From Ga0077536 sp035325705 (lineage in GTDB: Bacteria; Pseudomonadota; Gammaproteobacteria; Ga0077536): 64,000 nt of DNA. The position numbers and the translations under genes were made by a program. Every line of letters starts with the position of its first letter. Position 1 is the stretch's first letter. The stretch spans positions 1 to 64,000 of the forward strand of contig DAOKZI010000012.1 of assembly GCA_035325705.1 (NCBI GenBank), in the 5' to 3' direction. Positions 17,217 through 25,969 of the stretch are shown here, in pieces. The notes below the pieces were generated by a model, which saw only the letters and a program-made list of their open reading frames with translations, was not told the origin of the DNA and did not search any database.

Positions 17217-18455
17217 TCAAGCCCCCAGCACGGTCACCGCGACGACGGCTTCTTCGACGCCGACGATGCCGCCGCCGTTCTGGGCGAGGGCTACTTTGGC
17301 GCCGTTCACCTGACGCGCGCCGGCTTCGCCGCGTAGCTGCGTGACGAGCTCGAAGACCTGGCCGAGGCCGGTGGCGCCGATCGGATGGCCCTTGGATTCG
17401 AGACCGCCGGACGGATTGACCGGAACGCGGCCGCCGAGGCTGAACTCGCCGCGCTCCGCCGCGGGCCCGGCTTCGCCGGGGCTGACCAGACCCAGCGCTT
17501 CGACTTCGATGATTTCGCCCATCGCCGTGGCGTCGTGCACTTCGGCGACCGATACGTCCCTGGGCCCGACGCCGGCCTGAGCATAGGCGCGCTGCGCGGC
17601 GAGTCGCGTCGCGTGCTGCGCATAGTCGGCCGGCGCGCGATCGCTGCCCGTCTGCAGCACCGAGGCGAGCACGCGCTTCGCGCGTTTCGCCGCGCCGTTG
17701 AGCTTGGCGAGACCGGCAGTATTGCAGACGATCGCCGCGGCCGCGCCGTCGCTGATCGGCGAGCACATCGGCAGGGTCAGCGGGTAGGTGATCGGCGGCG
17801 CCGCGAGCACTTCGTCGATCGAGAACGGCTGGCGGTACTGCGACAGCGGGTTCATGGTCGAATGCTGGTGATTCTTCGCCGCGACGGCGGCGAGCTGGCG
17901 CTGCGTGGTGCCGTAAGTCTTCATGTGCAGCCGGCACAGTCCGGCATAGACGTCCATGAACACGCTGTAAGGCCTGTCGGACTGCGAGCCCGGCGGCACC
18001 GGCACGCCTTCGCCGATGCTCATCAGGAGCTCGCGATTGTGCTCCACCGTGTGCACGTCCCAGGCGCCGTCGAAGGCGGCGAACATCAGCGCCTTGTCGG
18101 TCGAGAACATCTTCTCGACGCCGATCGCGAGCGCGATGTCGCAGGCGCCGCTCTTCACGTACGACACCGCCATGTGCAGCGCCGTGCTGCCCGTCGCGCA
18201 CGCGTTCTCGACGTTGACGACGGGCACCCTCTGGATGCCGGCCGCGCGCAGCGCGATCTCGCCGCGGACCATGTCCTGACCTTCCATGTGACCTTGCACG
18301 CAGTTGCCGTAGAACGCCGCTTCGATCTGTTCACGGCGGGCGCCGGCGTCCGCCAGTGCGCCGTCGAGGGCCTCGGCGGCGAGATCCTTGATCGAGCGAT
18401 TCAGATGTTTGCCGAAGTGCGTCATGCTGACGCCGGCGACGTAGACTTCGTTCAT
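17217..18455 (-). CDS. SCPx-type thiolase (acetyl-CoA acetyltransferase family)
   Basis: A 412-residue thiolase-fold enzyme. The nucleophilic Cys is in NVENACATGSTAL (about residue 87), and the catalytic His in ESKGHPIGATGLGQ near 360. The second catalytic Cys of classical thiolases (CGGxG) is replaced by LAQNGGGIVG, as in the SCPx/lipid-transfer thiolase branch. The usual DUF35/OB-fold partner of such thiolases is not beside it. The start at 18455 is supported by GAGGA upstream; the longer ORF crosses the divergent regulator gene. It probably acts in beta-oxidation-like cleavage of a branched or polycyclic acyl-CoA. The upstream gap to 18667 is shared with the divergent XRE-cupin gene. Confidence 0.83.
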   Translation of the reverse strand: MNEVYVAGVSMTHFGKHLNRSIKDLAAEALDGALADAGARREQIEAAFYGNCVQGHMEGQDMVRGEIALRAAGIQRVPVVNVENACATGSTALHMAVSYVKSGACDIALAIGVEKMFSTDKALMFAAFDGAWDVHTVEHNRELLMSIGEGVPVPPGSQSDRPYSVFMDVYAGLCRLHMKTYGTTQRQLAAVAAKNHQHSTMNPLSQYRQPFSIDEVLAAPPITYPLTLPMCSPISDGAAAAIVCNTAGLAKLNGAAKRAKRVLASVLQTGSDRAPADYAQHATRLAAQRAYAQAGVGPRDVSVAEVHDATAMGEIIEVEALGLVSPGEAGPAAERGEFSLGGRVPVNPSGGLESKGHPIGATGLGQVFELVTQLRGEAGARQVNGAKVALAQNGGGIVGVEEAVVAVTVLGA

Positions 18456-18666
18456 CGTCAGTCCTCGCGAAAAGGCGCCGGGCTTGCCGGCAGATGAGTG
18501 CTTGACGAATAGTATCGCCCGCCCAGGCGGCGGGCCACGCCGTAGATCAAGGAAACACGGCGGAAATCGGCGTATGCGCCGGCCGTGGACCGGCGTTTCG
18601 CGTGCCGATTTCGATCCGACTCGCGCCGCTTTCACCGCAAGAACCGCAAGACAGGGAGACAGCCGC

Positions 18667-19329
18667 GTGCGTAACCCGAAGACCACAGCCCGCAGAGCGC
18701 AGTCCGCGCGCCCGGCCGGGGCCGGTGCCCGGACCGATGCGGCGCGCGGCGCGCAGGAGGCCGGCACGGCGAAGGAGGACGGCCTCATCGGCGCCAAGCT
18801 GCGCGCGCTGCGTCTGCGCCAGAACAAGACTCTGCAGGCGGTGTCGGTGGCGACCGGGATTTCGGTCGGCCACCTTTCCCAGCTCGAACGCGATCTCGTG
18901 TCGCCGTCGATCAAGACGCTGCACGATCTCAGCCGCGCGCTGGGCGTGAACATCTCCTGGTTCTTCCTGCCGCAGGAGCCCGGCGCGCGCGTCGAGCAGT
19001 ACATCGTGCGTCGCGAGCAGCGGCGGCACATCAGCTATGCCGACGGCATCGACGACTACCAGCTCAACTCGCAGGCCGTGCGCCATCTGGGTTTTCTGTA
19101 TTCGACCTTCGCGCCGGGCGCGTCGAGCGGCGACAGTCCTTACACTCACGACGGCGAGGAAGCCGGCTACATCGTGTCGGGCCAGCTCGAGCTGTGGATC
19201 GACGGCGCGTCGACGGTGCTCGCCGCCGGCGACAGCTTCAGCTTCCCGAGCACGAGCCCCCACCGCTACCGCAATCCGGGTCGCGCCGAAACGGTGGTGC
19301 TGTGGGCGATGACGCCTCCCACCTATTGA
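18667..19329 (+). CDS. XRE-cupin transcriptional regulator
   Basis: A 220-residue regulator: a disordered Arg/Ala-rich N-terminus of about 40 residues, an XRE helix-turn-helix (about 45-98, including SVATGISVGHLSQLERDL and SPSIKTLHDLSRALGV), and a C-terminal cupin (about 150-215, HDGEEAGYIVSGQLEL then SPHRYRNPG). This PuuR-like arrangement commonly senses amino-acid or polyamine-type ligands. GTG 18667 is preferred because AGGGAGA lies upstream. Next on the same strand are a dimethylglycine/sarcosine-dehydrogenase-like flavoprotein and HyuA/HyuB, its probable targets. The thiolase diverges from it and could also be under its control. Confidence 0.83.
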   Translation: MRNPKTTARRAQSARPAGAGARTDAARGAQEAGTAKEDGLIGAKLRALRLRQNKTLQAVSVATGISVGHLSQLERDLVSPSIKTLHDLSRALGVNISWFFLPQEPGARVEQYIVRREQRRHISYADGIDDYQLNSQAVRHLGFLYSTFAPGASSGDSPYTHDGEEAGYIVSGQLELWIDGASTVLAAGDSFSFPSTSPHRYRNPGRAETVVLWAMTPPTY

Positions 19330-19392
19330 GAGCCCGCTTTGCCGCAGTGCAATAATTATTGATGCGCTGCACAGCGCGCGGGCGGATTTCGG

Positions 19393-19433
19393 TATTTGAA
19401 AAACTCGAACAGAATTTATTGATATTTGAAAAA
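19393..19433 (+). promoter_or_regulatory. Direct repeat TATTTGAAAAA x2, 30 bp apart, candidate operator
   Basis: TATTTGAAAAA occurs at 19393-19403 and again at 19423-19433, exactly 30 bp (about three helical turns) apart, within an AT-rich island (19350-19440) between the XRE-cupin gene and the flavoprotein gene. AATAATTATT just upstream (19351-19360) is a further palindrome. Binding by the adjacent XRE-cupin protein is inferred. Confidence 0.45.
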
Positions 19434-19523
19434 TCCTTGGCTATGGTTCGTTCGCGGGCCGGGTCGCCGGCCGTTCCCCGTATTTCCCCACACAGGCCAC
19501 GTTCGAGAGGGGCAGCTCGCGTC

Positions 19524-21974
19524 ATGTCGAATCAGTTCCCGACCACCGCCCGGGTGGTCATCATCGGTGGCGGCGTCATCGGCAGCTCCATCGCCTATCA
19601 CCTGACGCAGCTCGGCTGGAAGGACGTCGTGCTGCTCGAACGCAAGCAGCTCACCTGCGGCACGACCTGGCACGCGGCCGGCCTGCTGACGACGCTGCGC
19701 GACACCGAAGCGCAGACCAAGCTCGCGAAGTACACGCAGGATCTCTATCGCCGCCTCGAGACCGAGACCGGCCAGGCCACCGGCATCATCAACTGCGGCT
19801 CGATCCAGCTCGCAATGACCGCGGACAAGGCGCACGAGATGCGCCGCGGCTGCGCGATGGCGCGCTGCTTCGGAGTCGAGAACCAGGAGATCTCGCCCGC
19901 CGAGGTCGCGCAGATGTGGCCGCTGGCGGACGTCTCGGATCTCGAGGCCGCGTTCTACTTCCCGCACGACGGCCGCGTGAATCCGGCCGACGTCTCCCAG
20001 GCGCTCGCGCGCGGCGCGCGCATGGGCGGCGCGCGGATCTTCGAGCAGACGAAGGTGCTCGGCATCGAGCAGCGCAACGGCCAAGTCACCGGCGTGCGCA
20101 CCGATCGCGGCGACATCCAGGCCGAGTACGTCGTCAACTGCGCCGGCATGTGGGCGCGCGAAGTCGGCCGCATGGCCGGCGTCAACGTGCCGCTGCAGGC
20201 CTGCGAGCACTACTACCTGATTTCCGAAGCGGTCGAGGGCGTGCACAAGATGCTCCCGATCCTGCGCGATCCGGGCAACGCGGCATACATTCGCGAAGAG
20301 GCCGGCAAGATCATGCTCGGCTTCTTCGAGCCGATCGCCAAGCCCTGGGGCCTGAACGGCATCCCCGAGGATTTCTGCTTCAACGACATCCAGGCCGACT
20401 GGGATCGCATGATGCCGTACATGGAGAAGGCGATGCGGCGCGTGCCGACCTTGATGGACCACGGCATCAAGCTCTTCTTCTGCGGCCCCGAATCCTTCAC
20501 GCCGGATCACAATTACCTGATGGGCCCGGCGCCGGATCTCAAGAACTTCTTCGTCGCCGCGGGCATGAACTCGCTCGGCATCCTGTCCGGCGGGGGCGTC
20601 GGCATGGTGATGGCGCGCTGGATCGCCGAGGGCCAGGCGCCGATGGACATGTGGTCGGTGGACCTGCGCCGCGCGCACCGCTGGCAGGACAACGATCGCT
20701 ACCTCGCCGATCGCATGACCGAGTCGCTGGGCATCGGCTACCAGGATCACTGGCCGTTCCGGCAGTGGACCACGGCGCGCGGCGTCAAGAAGAGCATCCT
20801 GCACGATCGACTCGCGGCGGCCGGCGCCTGTTTCGGCGAATCGGCCGGCTGGGAGCGCCCGAACTGGTACGCGCGGCCGGGACAGAAGCCGGAGTACGAG
20901 TATTCGTGGGGCCGCCAGAACTGGTTCGACAACAACGCCGAAGAGCATCGCGCGGTGCGCGAAGCGGTCGGCGTGTTCGAGCAGACCTCGTTCTCGAAAT
21001 TCCTGGTGCAGGGCCGCGACGCCGAGCGCGTGCTGAACCGCATCGCGACGGCGAACATGTCCGTGCCGGTCGGCAAAATCGTCTACACGCAGTTCCTGAA
21101 CGAGCACGGCGGCATCGAAGCCGATCTCACCGTCACACGTCTCGCCGAGGACCAGTACTTCGTCATCACCGCGGCCTTCACGCATACGCACGTCGAGCAT
21201 CTCCTGCGCAAGCACGTGCCCGCGGACGCCTGCTGCATCGTGACCGACGTCTCCGGTGCGTGGTCGATGCTGAACGTGCAGGGCCCGCACTCGCGCGCGC
21301 TGCTGCAGAAGCTCGCGCAGGACGACATCTCGAAGGCCGCCTTCCCGTTCGGCACGGCGCGCGAGATCCGCATCGGCTATCAGACCGTGCTCGCGATGCG
21401 GCTGACCTATGTCGGTGAGCTCGGCTGGGAGCTCTACGTGCCGACCGCTTTCACGCTGCCCGTCTACGACGCGCTGGTCGCGGCCGGCACCGAGTTCGGC
21501 CTGCGCCACTGCGGCTATCACACGCTGAACTCGCTGCGGATCGAAAAGGCCTATCGCGAATGGGCGCACGACATCGGGCCGCATGATACGCCGCTCGAAG
21601 CGGGCCTCGGCTTCGCCTGCGCCTGGGACAAGGCCGGCGGCTTCATCGGCCGCGACGCACTGCTGCGCCAGCGCGACGCCGGACCGCTCAAGCGCCGGCT
21701 CGTGCAGTTCGTGCTCGAGAACCCCGAGCCGCTGCTCTATCACGACGAACCGATCTACCGCGACGGCGCGCTGAGCGGCTACACGACTTCGGCGATGTAC
21801 GGTCATACGCTGGGCGCGGCCGTCGCGATGGGCTACGTCGCGAACGAGGACGGCGTCGGCGACGATTACATTCTGGCGGGCCGTTACGAGATCGAGATCG
21901 GCAACGAGCGCCACGCGGCGCGCGCGTCGATCGCGCCGCTGTACGACCCCAAATCGGCGCGCGTGCGCGCCTGA
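19524..21974 (+). CDS. Dimethylglycine/sarcosine dehydrogenase-like flavoprotein (DAO + GcvT)
   Basis: An 816-residue two-domain enzyme expected to oxidise an N-methyl amine and pass the one-carbon unit to tetrahydrofolate. The N-terminal FAD (DAO) half starts with VVIIGGGVIGSSIAYHLTQ. CGTTWHAAGLL near residue 57 matches the segment where mammalian dimethylglycine and sarcosine dehydrogenases carry covalently bound FAD on His. From about residue 430 the sequence is a GcvT-like folate-binding domain (GVFEQTSFSKFLVQG, then LNVQGPHSR, then VGELGWELYVP). The start at 19524 gives a minimal N-terminus before the Rossmann motif. It is followed 57 bp later by HyuA/HyuB, so demethylation after hydantoin opening is a coherent, unproven pathway. 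Confidence 0.83.
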   Translation: MSNQFPTTARVVIIGGGVIGSSIAYHLTQLGWKDVVLLERKQLTCGTTWHAAGLLTTLRDTEAQTKLAKYTQDLYRRLETETGQATGIINCGSIQLAMTADKAHEMRRGCAMARCFGVENQEISPAEVAQMWPLADVSDLEAAFYFPHDGRVNPADVSQALARGARMGGARIFEQTKVLGIEQRNGQVTGVRTDRGDIQAEYVVNCAGMWAREVGRMAGVNVPLQACEHYYLISEAVEGVHKMLPILRDPGNAAYIREEAGKIMLGFFEPIAKPWGLNGIPEDFCFNDIQADWDRMMPYMEKAMRRVPTLMDHGIKLFFCGPESFTPDHNYLMGPAPDLKNFFVAAGMNSLGILSGGGVGMVMARWIAEGQAPMDMWSVDLRRAHRWQDNDRYLADRMTESLGIGYQDHWPFRQWTTARGVKKSILHDRLAAAGACFGESAGWERPNWYARPGQKPEYEYSWGRQNWFDNNAEEHRAVREAVGVFEQTSFSKFLVQGRDAERVLNRIATANMSVPVGKIVYTQFLNEHGGIEADLTVTRLAEDQYFVITAAFTHTHVEHLLRKHVPADACCIVTDVSGAWSMLNVQGPHSRALLQKLAQDDISKAAFPFGTAREIRIGYQTVLAMRLTYVGELGWELYVPTAFTLPVYDALVAAGTEFGLRHCGYHTLNSLRIEKAYREWAHDIGPHDTPLEAGLGFACAWDKAGGFIGRDALLRQRDAGPLKRRLVQFVLENPEPLLYHDEPIYRDGALSGYTTSAMYGHTLGAAVAMGYVANEDGVGDDYILAGRYEIEIGNERHAARASIAPLYDPKSARVRA

Positions 21975-22031
21975 GCGAGGCCGCGGCACGCGCGCGACCA
22001 TCCCCTATCGAGCGAGACGAGGAGAAACGAC

Positions 22032-24074
22032 ATGTGGCGTGTGGGCATAGACGTCGGCGGCACCTTCACCGACCTGTTCGCATGGGACGACGAATCGCGG
22101 CAGCAGGTCAGCTCGAAAGTGTTGACCACCAAGCACGACCGAGCCGTCGGCGTCGTCAATGCGATCAAGGCGGCGAAGATCCCGTTCGCACGCATTTCCT
22201 ATCTGATGCACGGCACGACCACGGCGACCAACGCGCTGATTGTGCGCGACTATCCCGACGCCGCGATGGTGACGACCGAAGGCTTCCGCGACACCATCGA
22301 AATCGCGCGCCAGCATCGTGAGCAGCTCTACGATCCCTATCAGACCAAACCGAAGCCGATCATCAAGCGCCGTTTCCGTTACACCGTCGGCGAGCGCATC
22401 GACGTACGCGGCGAAGTCGTGCGCCCGCTGCTGCGCGAGCAGGCGCTCGAGGTCGCGCACAAGATCAAGCAGCACAACGTCCGCTCGGTCGCCGTCGCCT
22501 TCATCAATTCGTACAAGAACGGCGCGCACGAGCAGGCGATGCGCGACATCATCAAGGAAGTGAACCCGGACACCTACGTGGTGCTGTCTTCCGAAACCCG
22601 GCCGGTGTTTCGCGAGCACGGCCGCTTCACGACCACTGCGATCCGGGCGGCGACGATCCCGGTGATGGAGGTCTACTTCGAACGACTCGAGAACGCGCTG
22701 AGAGCGGAGGGCTTCGCCGGGCGCCTGCTGATCCTGAAGAGCTCCGGCGGCATCTGCGGCGTCGACTATGCGAAGCAGCACCCCGAGGAGCTGATCGAAT
22801 CCGGTCCGGCCGGCGGCGTCGCCTATGCGGGCTATCTCAGCAAGCTGCTGCCGGAGTTTCCGAACATCATCCACACCGACGTCGGCGGCACCAGCTTCGA
22901 CGTGTCGATCGTCGAGAACGGGCACGGCCTCATCACCCGCGATCACGAGATCGAATGGGAAATCCCCTGCATCGTGCCGATGCTCGACATCCACAGCGTC
23001 GGCGCCGGCGGCGGCTCGGTCGGCTGGGTCGATGAAGGCGGCTCGCTGCGCGTCGGTCCGCGCAGCGCGGGCTCGAGCCCGGGCCCGGTCTGCTACGGCC
23101 TCGGCGGCACCGAGCCGACGATCACGGACGCGAACCTGCTGCTCGGCCGCATCGAGCCGACGCTGGGCGGCAAGATGACGCTCGACAAGGCCGGCGCCGA
23201 GGCCACGATGGAGCGGCTGGCGGCCGAGGTCGGTCTGTCCGGCATCGAGACGGCCGACGGCATGATCCGCATCGGCTGTGAGAACATGGCGCAGGCGGTG
23301 AAGAAGGTGCTGGTGTCGCGCGGCCGCGACCCGCGCGACTTCGTGCTCGCGAGCTTCGGCGGCGCAGGGGCCATGCACGCCTGCTTCGTCGCCGAGTCGA
23401 TGAACATTCCGAAGGTCGTCATGCCGATTCACGCCGGCGTCGCCTCGGCCTTCGGCGCGACCGCGATGGATCTGCGCCACGACCTCGAGACCTTCTATTT
23501 CTCGCCGGTCGCGGACGCGAAACTCGACGATCTCAATGCGCTATACTCGAAGCTCGAGGCGGATGTGATGGAACGGCTGGAGGCGGAAGGCGTCAGCCGG
23601 GAAAACATCGACACCACGCGGACGGCGCAGATGCGCTACGTGGGCCAGACCTACGAGGTCGAGACTCCGGTGCCGGACGGCAAGCTGACGGCCGCGAGCG
23701 TAGCGGGCATCATCGAGACCTTCCACGAGGTCCACAAGCGCGAGTACGGAGTGAGCTCCAGCGACTTCGCGCCGGCCTTCGTGTCGCTCGGGGTGACCGG
23801 AATCGGGCGCACCGAATCGCCGCCGGCGGTCGAGGTCGGCGGCAGCGGCGGCGCGGCGGTGAAGGGCGAACGCCAGATCTACTTCAACCGCGCATGGCAC
23901 GCGAGCAAGGTCTACGATGGCCACGCGCTGAAGCCGAACGCCTCGCTCGACGGCCCGTGCATCGTCGAATACGAGCATGCCTGCGCCGTCCTGCCACCGA
24001 ATGCCGTCGGCACCGTCGACCGCTTCGGCAACTTGATCATCGACATCAGTCGCAATCTCGTGTCCAACGTTTGA
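22032..24074 (+). CDS. hyuA: Hydantoinase/oxoprolinase subunit A (HyuA-like)
   Basis: A 680-residue ATP-dependent subunit of the hydantoinase/5-oxoprolinase/acetone carboxylase superfamily. The ASKHA-fold nucleotide motifs are visible: GIDVGGTFTDLFAWDD at the N-terminus, MHGTTTATNAL near residue 60, and HTDVGGTSFDVSIVENG near 285. AGGAGAAACG lies before the ATG. HyuB follows 10 bp later. Members hydrolyse N-methylhydantoin, hydantoins or 5-oxoproline with ATP, or carboxylate ketones. The neighbouring demethylating flavoprotein and XRE-cupin regulator favour an N-methylhydantoin- or amino-acid-derived substrate here, by inference. Confidence 0.85.
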   Translation: MWRVGIDVGGTFTDLFAWDDESRQQVSSKVLTTKHDRAVGVVNAIKAAKIPFARISYLMHGTTTATNALIVRDYPDAAMVTTEGFRDTIEIARQHREQLYDPYQTKPKPIIKRRFRYTVGERIDVRGEVVRPLLREQALEVAHKIKQHNVRSVAVAFINSYKNGAHEQAMRDIIKEVNPDTYVVLSSETRPVFREHGRFTTTAIRAATIPVMEVYFERLENALRAEGFAGRLLILKSSGGICGVDYAKQHPEELIESGPAGGVAYAGYLSKLLPEFPNIIHTDVGGTSFDVSIVENGHGLITRDHEIEWEIPCIVPMLDIHSVGAGGGSVGWVDEGGSLRVGPRSAGSSPGPVCYGLGGTEPTITDANLLLGRIEPTLGGKMTLDKAGAEATMERLAAEVGLSGIETADGMIRIGCENMAQAVKKVLVSRGRDPRDFVLASFGGAGAMHACFVAESMNIPKVVMPIHAGVASAFGATAMDLRHDLETFYFSPVADAKLDDLNALYSKLEADVMERLEAEGVSRENIDTTRTAQMRYVGQTYEVETPVPDGKLTAASVAGIIETFHEVHKREYGVSSSDFAPAFVSLGVTGIGRTESPPAVEVGGSGGAAVKGERQIYFNRAWHASKVYDGHALKPNASLDGPCIVEYEHACAVLPPNAVGTVDRFGNLIIDISRNLVSNV

Positions 24075-24084
24075 GGAGCCTCGC

Positions 24085-25896
24085 ATGGACAAGAAAGTTA
24101 CCGTCGATACCTCGGTCATCGAACAGACCAAAGTCGATCCGGTCACCTTTGAGGTGCTTCGCAGCATCTTCGAATACGCCAGCGATCGCATGACGACCGT
24201 GCTGCAGCGCGCCTCGTTCTCGCCGATCCTCGCGGACATGATCGACTTCTCCAACGCGATCTACGACTACGAGTGCGGGCTGCTGTCGCAGGCCGCGAAC
24301 TGCCCGATCCACCTCGCGGCGATGAAGTACAGCGCCGAAGCGATCGTCGAGAAGTTCGGCATCGAGAACATTCACGAAGGCGACATCGTCTGCGTCAACG
24401 ATCCCTACAAGGGCGGCACGCACATCAACGACATCACCTTCCTCACGCCGATCTACTTCGAGAAGGAGCTGCTCGGCTTCGCGGTCAGCCGCGGGCACTG
24501 GATGGATCTCGGCGGCGGCGCCGCCGGCGGCCAGGCCTTCGCGGGCACGCACATCGCGGGCGAGGGTCTGCGCCTGCCGCCGGTGAAGGTCTACGAGCGC
24601 GGCGTGATGCGCGAGGACATCGTCGAGATCATGGTCAACAACACGCGTACGCCGCACTTCGTCAAAGGCGATCTGCAGGCGCACGTCGGCTGCCTGCGCG
24701 CGGCCGAGCAGGAGATGCAGCGCGCGGCGGCGAAGTACGGCATCGTCACGCTGAAGGCGGCGATGAAGCAGCTCCAGGAATATACCGAGCGCATCGTGCG
24801 CAAGAGCATCACCGAGATCCCGGACGGCGTGTACGAGGGCGAGGACTATGCCGACACCGACGGCTTCTCGGACCAGCCGATCCAGATCAAGGTCAAGCTG
24901 ATCGTCAAGGGCTCGGACATCACCGTCGATTTCAGCGGCACCGACAGCGTCGTCAAGGGCGCGATCAACTCGCCGTTCGCGAACACGGCCTCGGCCGCGC
25001 TGTATTCGCTGCAGTTCTTCCTCGCGCCGCATGCGCCGCAGAACCAGGGCATGTTCAACCCGATCAAGATCGCCGTGCCCGAAGGTTCATGGCTGAACGC
25101 GAAGTGGCCGGCGCCGACGATCGGCTGCACCACGCTGACCTCGGCGAAAATCACCAGTGCGATTTGGCAGGCGCTCGCGAAGGCCATCCCGGATCGCGTC
25201 ACCGGCTCGACCAGCGCGGACTGCAACTGGTTCGTGTCCTCGGTCACCGCGCCGAACGGCGCCACCGACGTGTTCTCCGATCTCCCCGCCGGCGGCTGGG
25301 GCGCGACGCCGTACAACGACGGCATGAACGTCACCGAGGATCCGCTCGGCAACTGCATGAACATGCCGGCGGAAACCGCCGAGCTCCTGTTCCCGGTCGC
25401 CTACGAGGCTTTCGAGCTGCGGCAGGACAGCGCCGGTCCCGGCAGATTCCGCGGCGGCCTCGGCGCGGTGTTCAAGGTGCGCTACCTCGCCGACGGCGAG
25501 CTCAGCATGGAGACGGCGCGCACGCGGGCCGGCAGCCCGGGCGTCGCCGGCGGCCAGCACTCCGACGTGCAGCGCCAGATCAAGATCCACACCGACGGCC
25601 GCCGCGAGGTCATCGGCGGGCTCGACGAGCAGGGCAACTGGAAGAACCCGCTGCTGTGCGGCCATCCGTTCCGCTACGGCGAAACCTTCATGTTCGAGAG
25701 CACCGGCGGCGGCGGCTACGGCCACGCGTGGGAGCGCGATGCGAACATGGTGCTCGAGGACGTGCTCGACGAATACGTGTCGCTGAAGGCGGCGCGCGAG
25801 CGCTACGGCGTGGTGATCGATCCGGCGTCGATGAAGATCGACGAAGCCGCCACCGCGCAGCTCCGCGCGAGCATGAGTGCGAAGGCCGCCGCCTGA
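24085..25896 (+). CDS. hyuB: Hydantoinase/oxoprolinase subunit B (HyuB-like)
   Basis: A 603-residue partner of HyuA. Family features include DPVTFEVLRSIFEYASDRM at the N-terminus, the metal-site region VCVNDPYKGGTHINDITFL near residue 105, GHWMDLGG with the adjacent His, and the C-terminal glycine-rich STGGGGYGHAWERD. GAGGAGCC precedes the ATG. Length is normal and, unlike the second HyuB at 47155, there is no zinc-ribbon extension. It completes the set XRE-cupin, flavoprotein, HyuA, HyuB. Confidence 0.85.
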   Translation: MDKKVTVDTSVIEQTKVDPVTFEVLRSIFEYASDRMTTVLQRASFSPILADMIDFSNAIYDYECGLLSQAANCPIHLAAMKYSAEAIVEKFGIENIHEGDIVCVNDPYKGGTHINDITFLTPIYFEKELLGFAVSRGHWMDLGGGAAGGQAFAGTHIAGEGLRLPPVKVYERGVMREDIVEIMVNNTRTPHFVKGDLQAHVGCLRAAEQEMQRAAAKYGIVTLKAAMKQLQEYTERIVRKSITEIPDGVYEGEDYADTDGFSDQPIQIKVKLIVKGSDITVDFSGTDSVVKGAINSPFANTASAALYSLQFFLAPHAPQNQGMFNPIKIAVPEGSWLNAKWPAPTIGCTTLTSAKITSAIWQALAKAIPDRVTGSTSADCNWFVSSVTAPNGATDVFSDLPAGGWGATPYNDGMNVTEDPLGNCMNMPAETAELLFPVAYEAFELRQDSAGPGRFRGGLGAVFKVRYLADGELSMETARTRAGSPGVAGGQHSDVQRQIKIHTDGRREVIGGLDEQGNWKNPLLCGHPFRYGETFMFESTGGGGYGHAWERDANMVLEDVLDEYVSLKAARERYGVVIDPASMKIDEAATAQLRASMSAKAAA

Positions 25897-25934
25897 GACC
25901 GCGCATTCTGCCGCCAGTCCCGTCCTGCTCCTCG

Positions 25935-25963
25935 GCGCGGCGTGCCGAACCGGCACGCCGCGC
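25935..25963 (+). terminator. 13-bp hairpin after hyuB (terminator-like, no T-tract)
   Basis: GCGCGGCGTGCCG (25935-25947) and its exact complement CGGCACGCCGCGC (25951-25963) flank an AAC loop. It starts 38 bp after the HyuB stop and ends 6 bp before the methyltransferase ATG. It could end the hyu transcript or mask the methyltransferase ribosome-binding site. The missing T-run argues against a simple intrinsic terminator. Confidence 0.5.
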
Positions 25964-25969
25964 TCGCCG

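Noticed and set aside
19416..22001. Minus-strand frame of about 860 codons opposite the flavoprotein
   Set aside because: Low-complexity Arg/Ala/Val/His composition and no motif; the plus strand has FAD and GcvT signatures.
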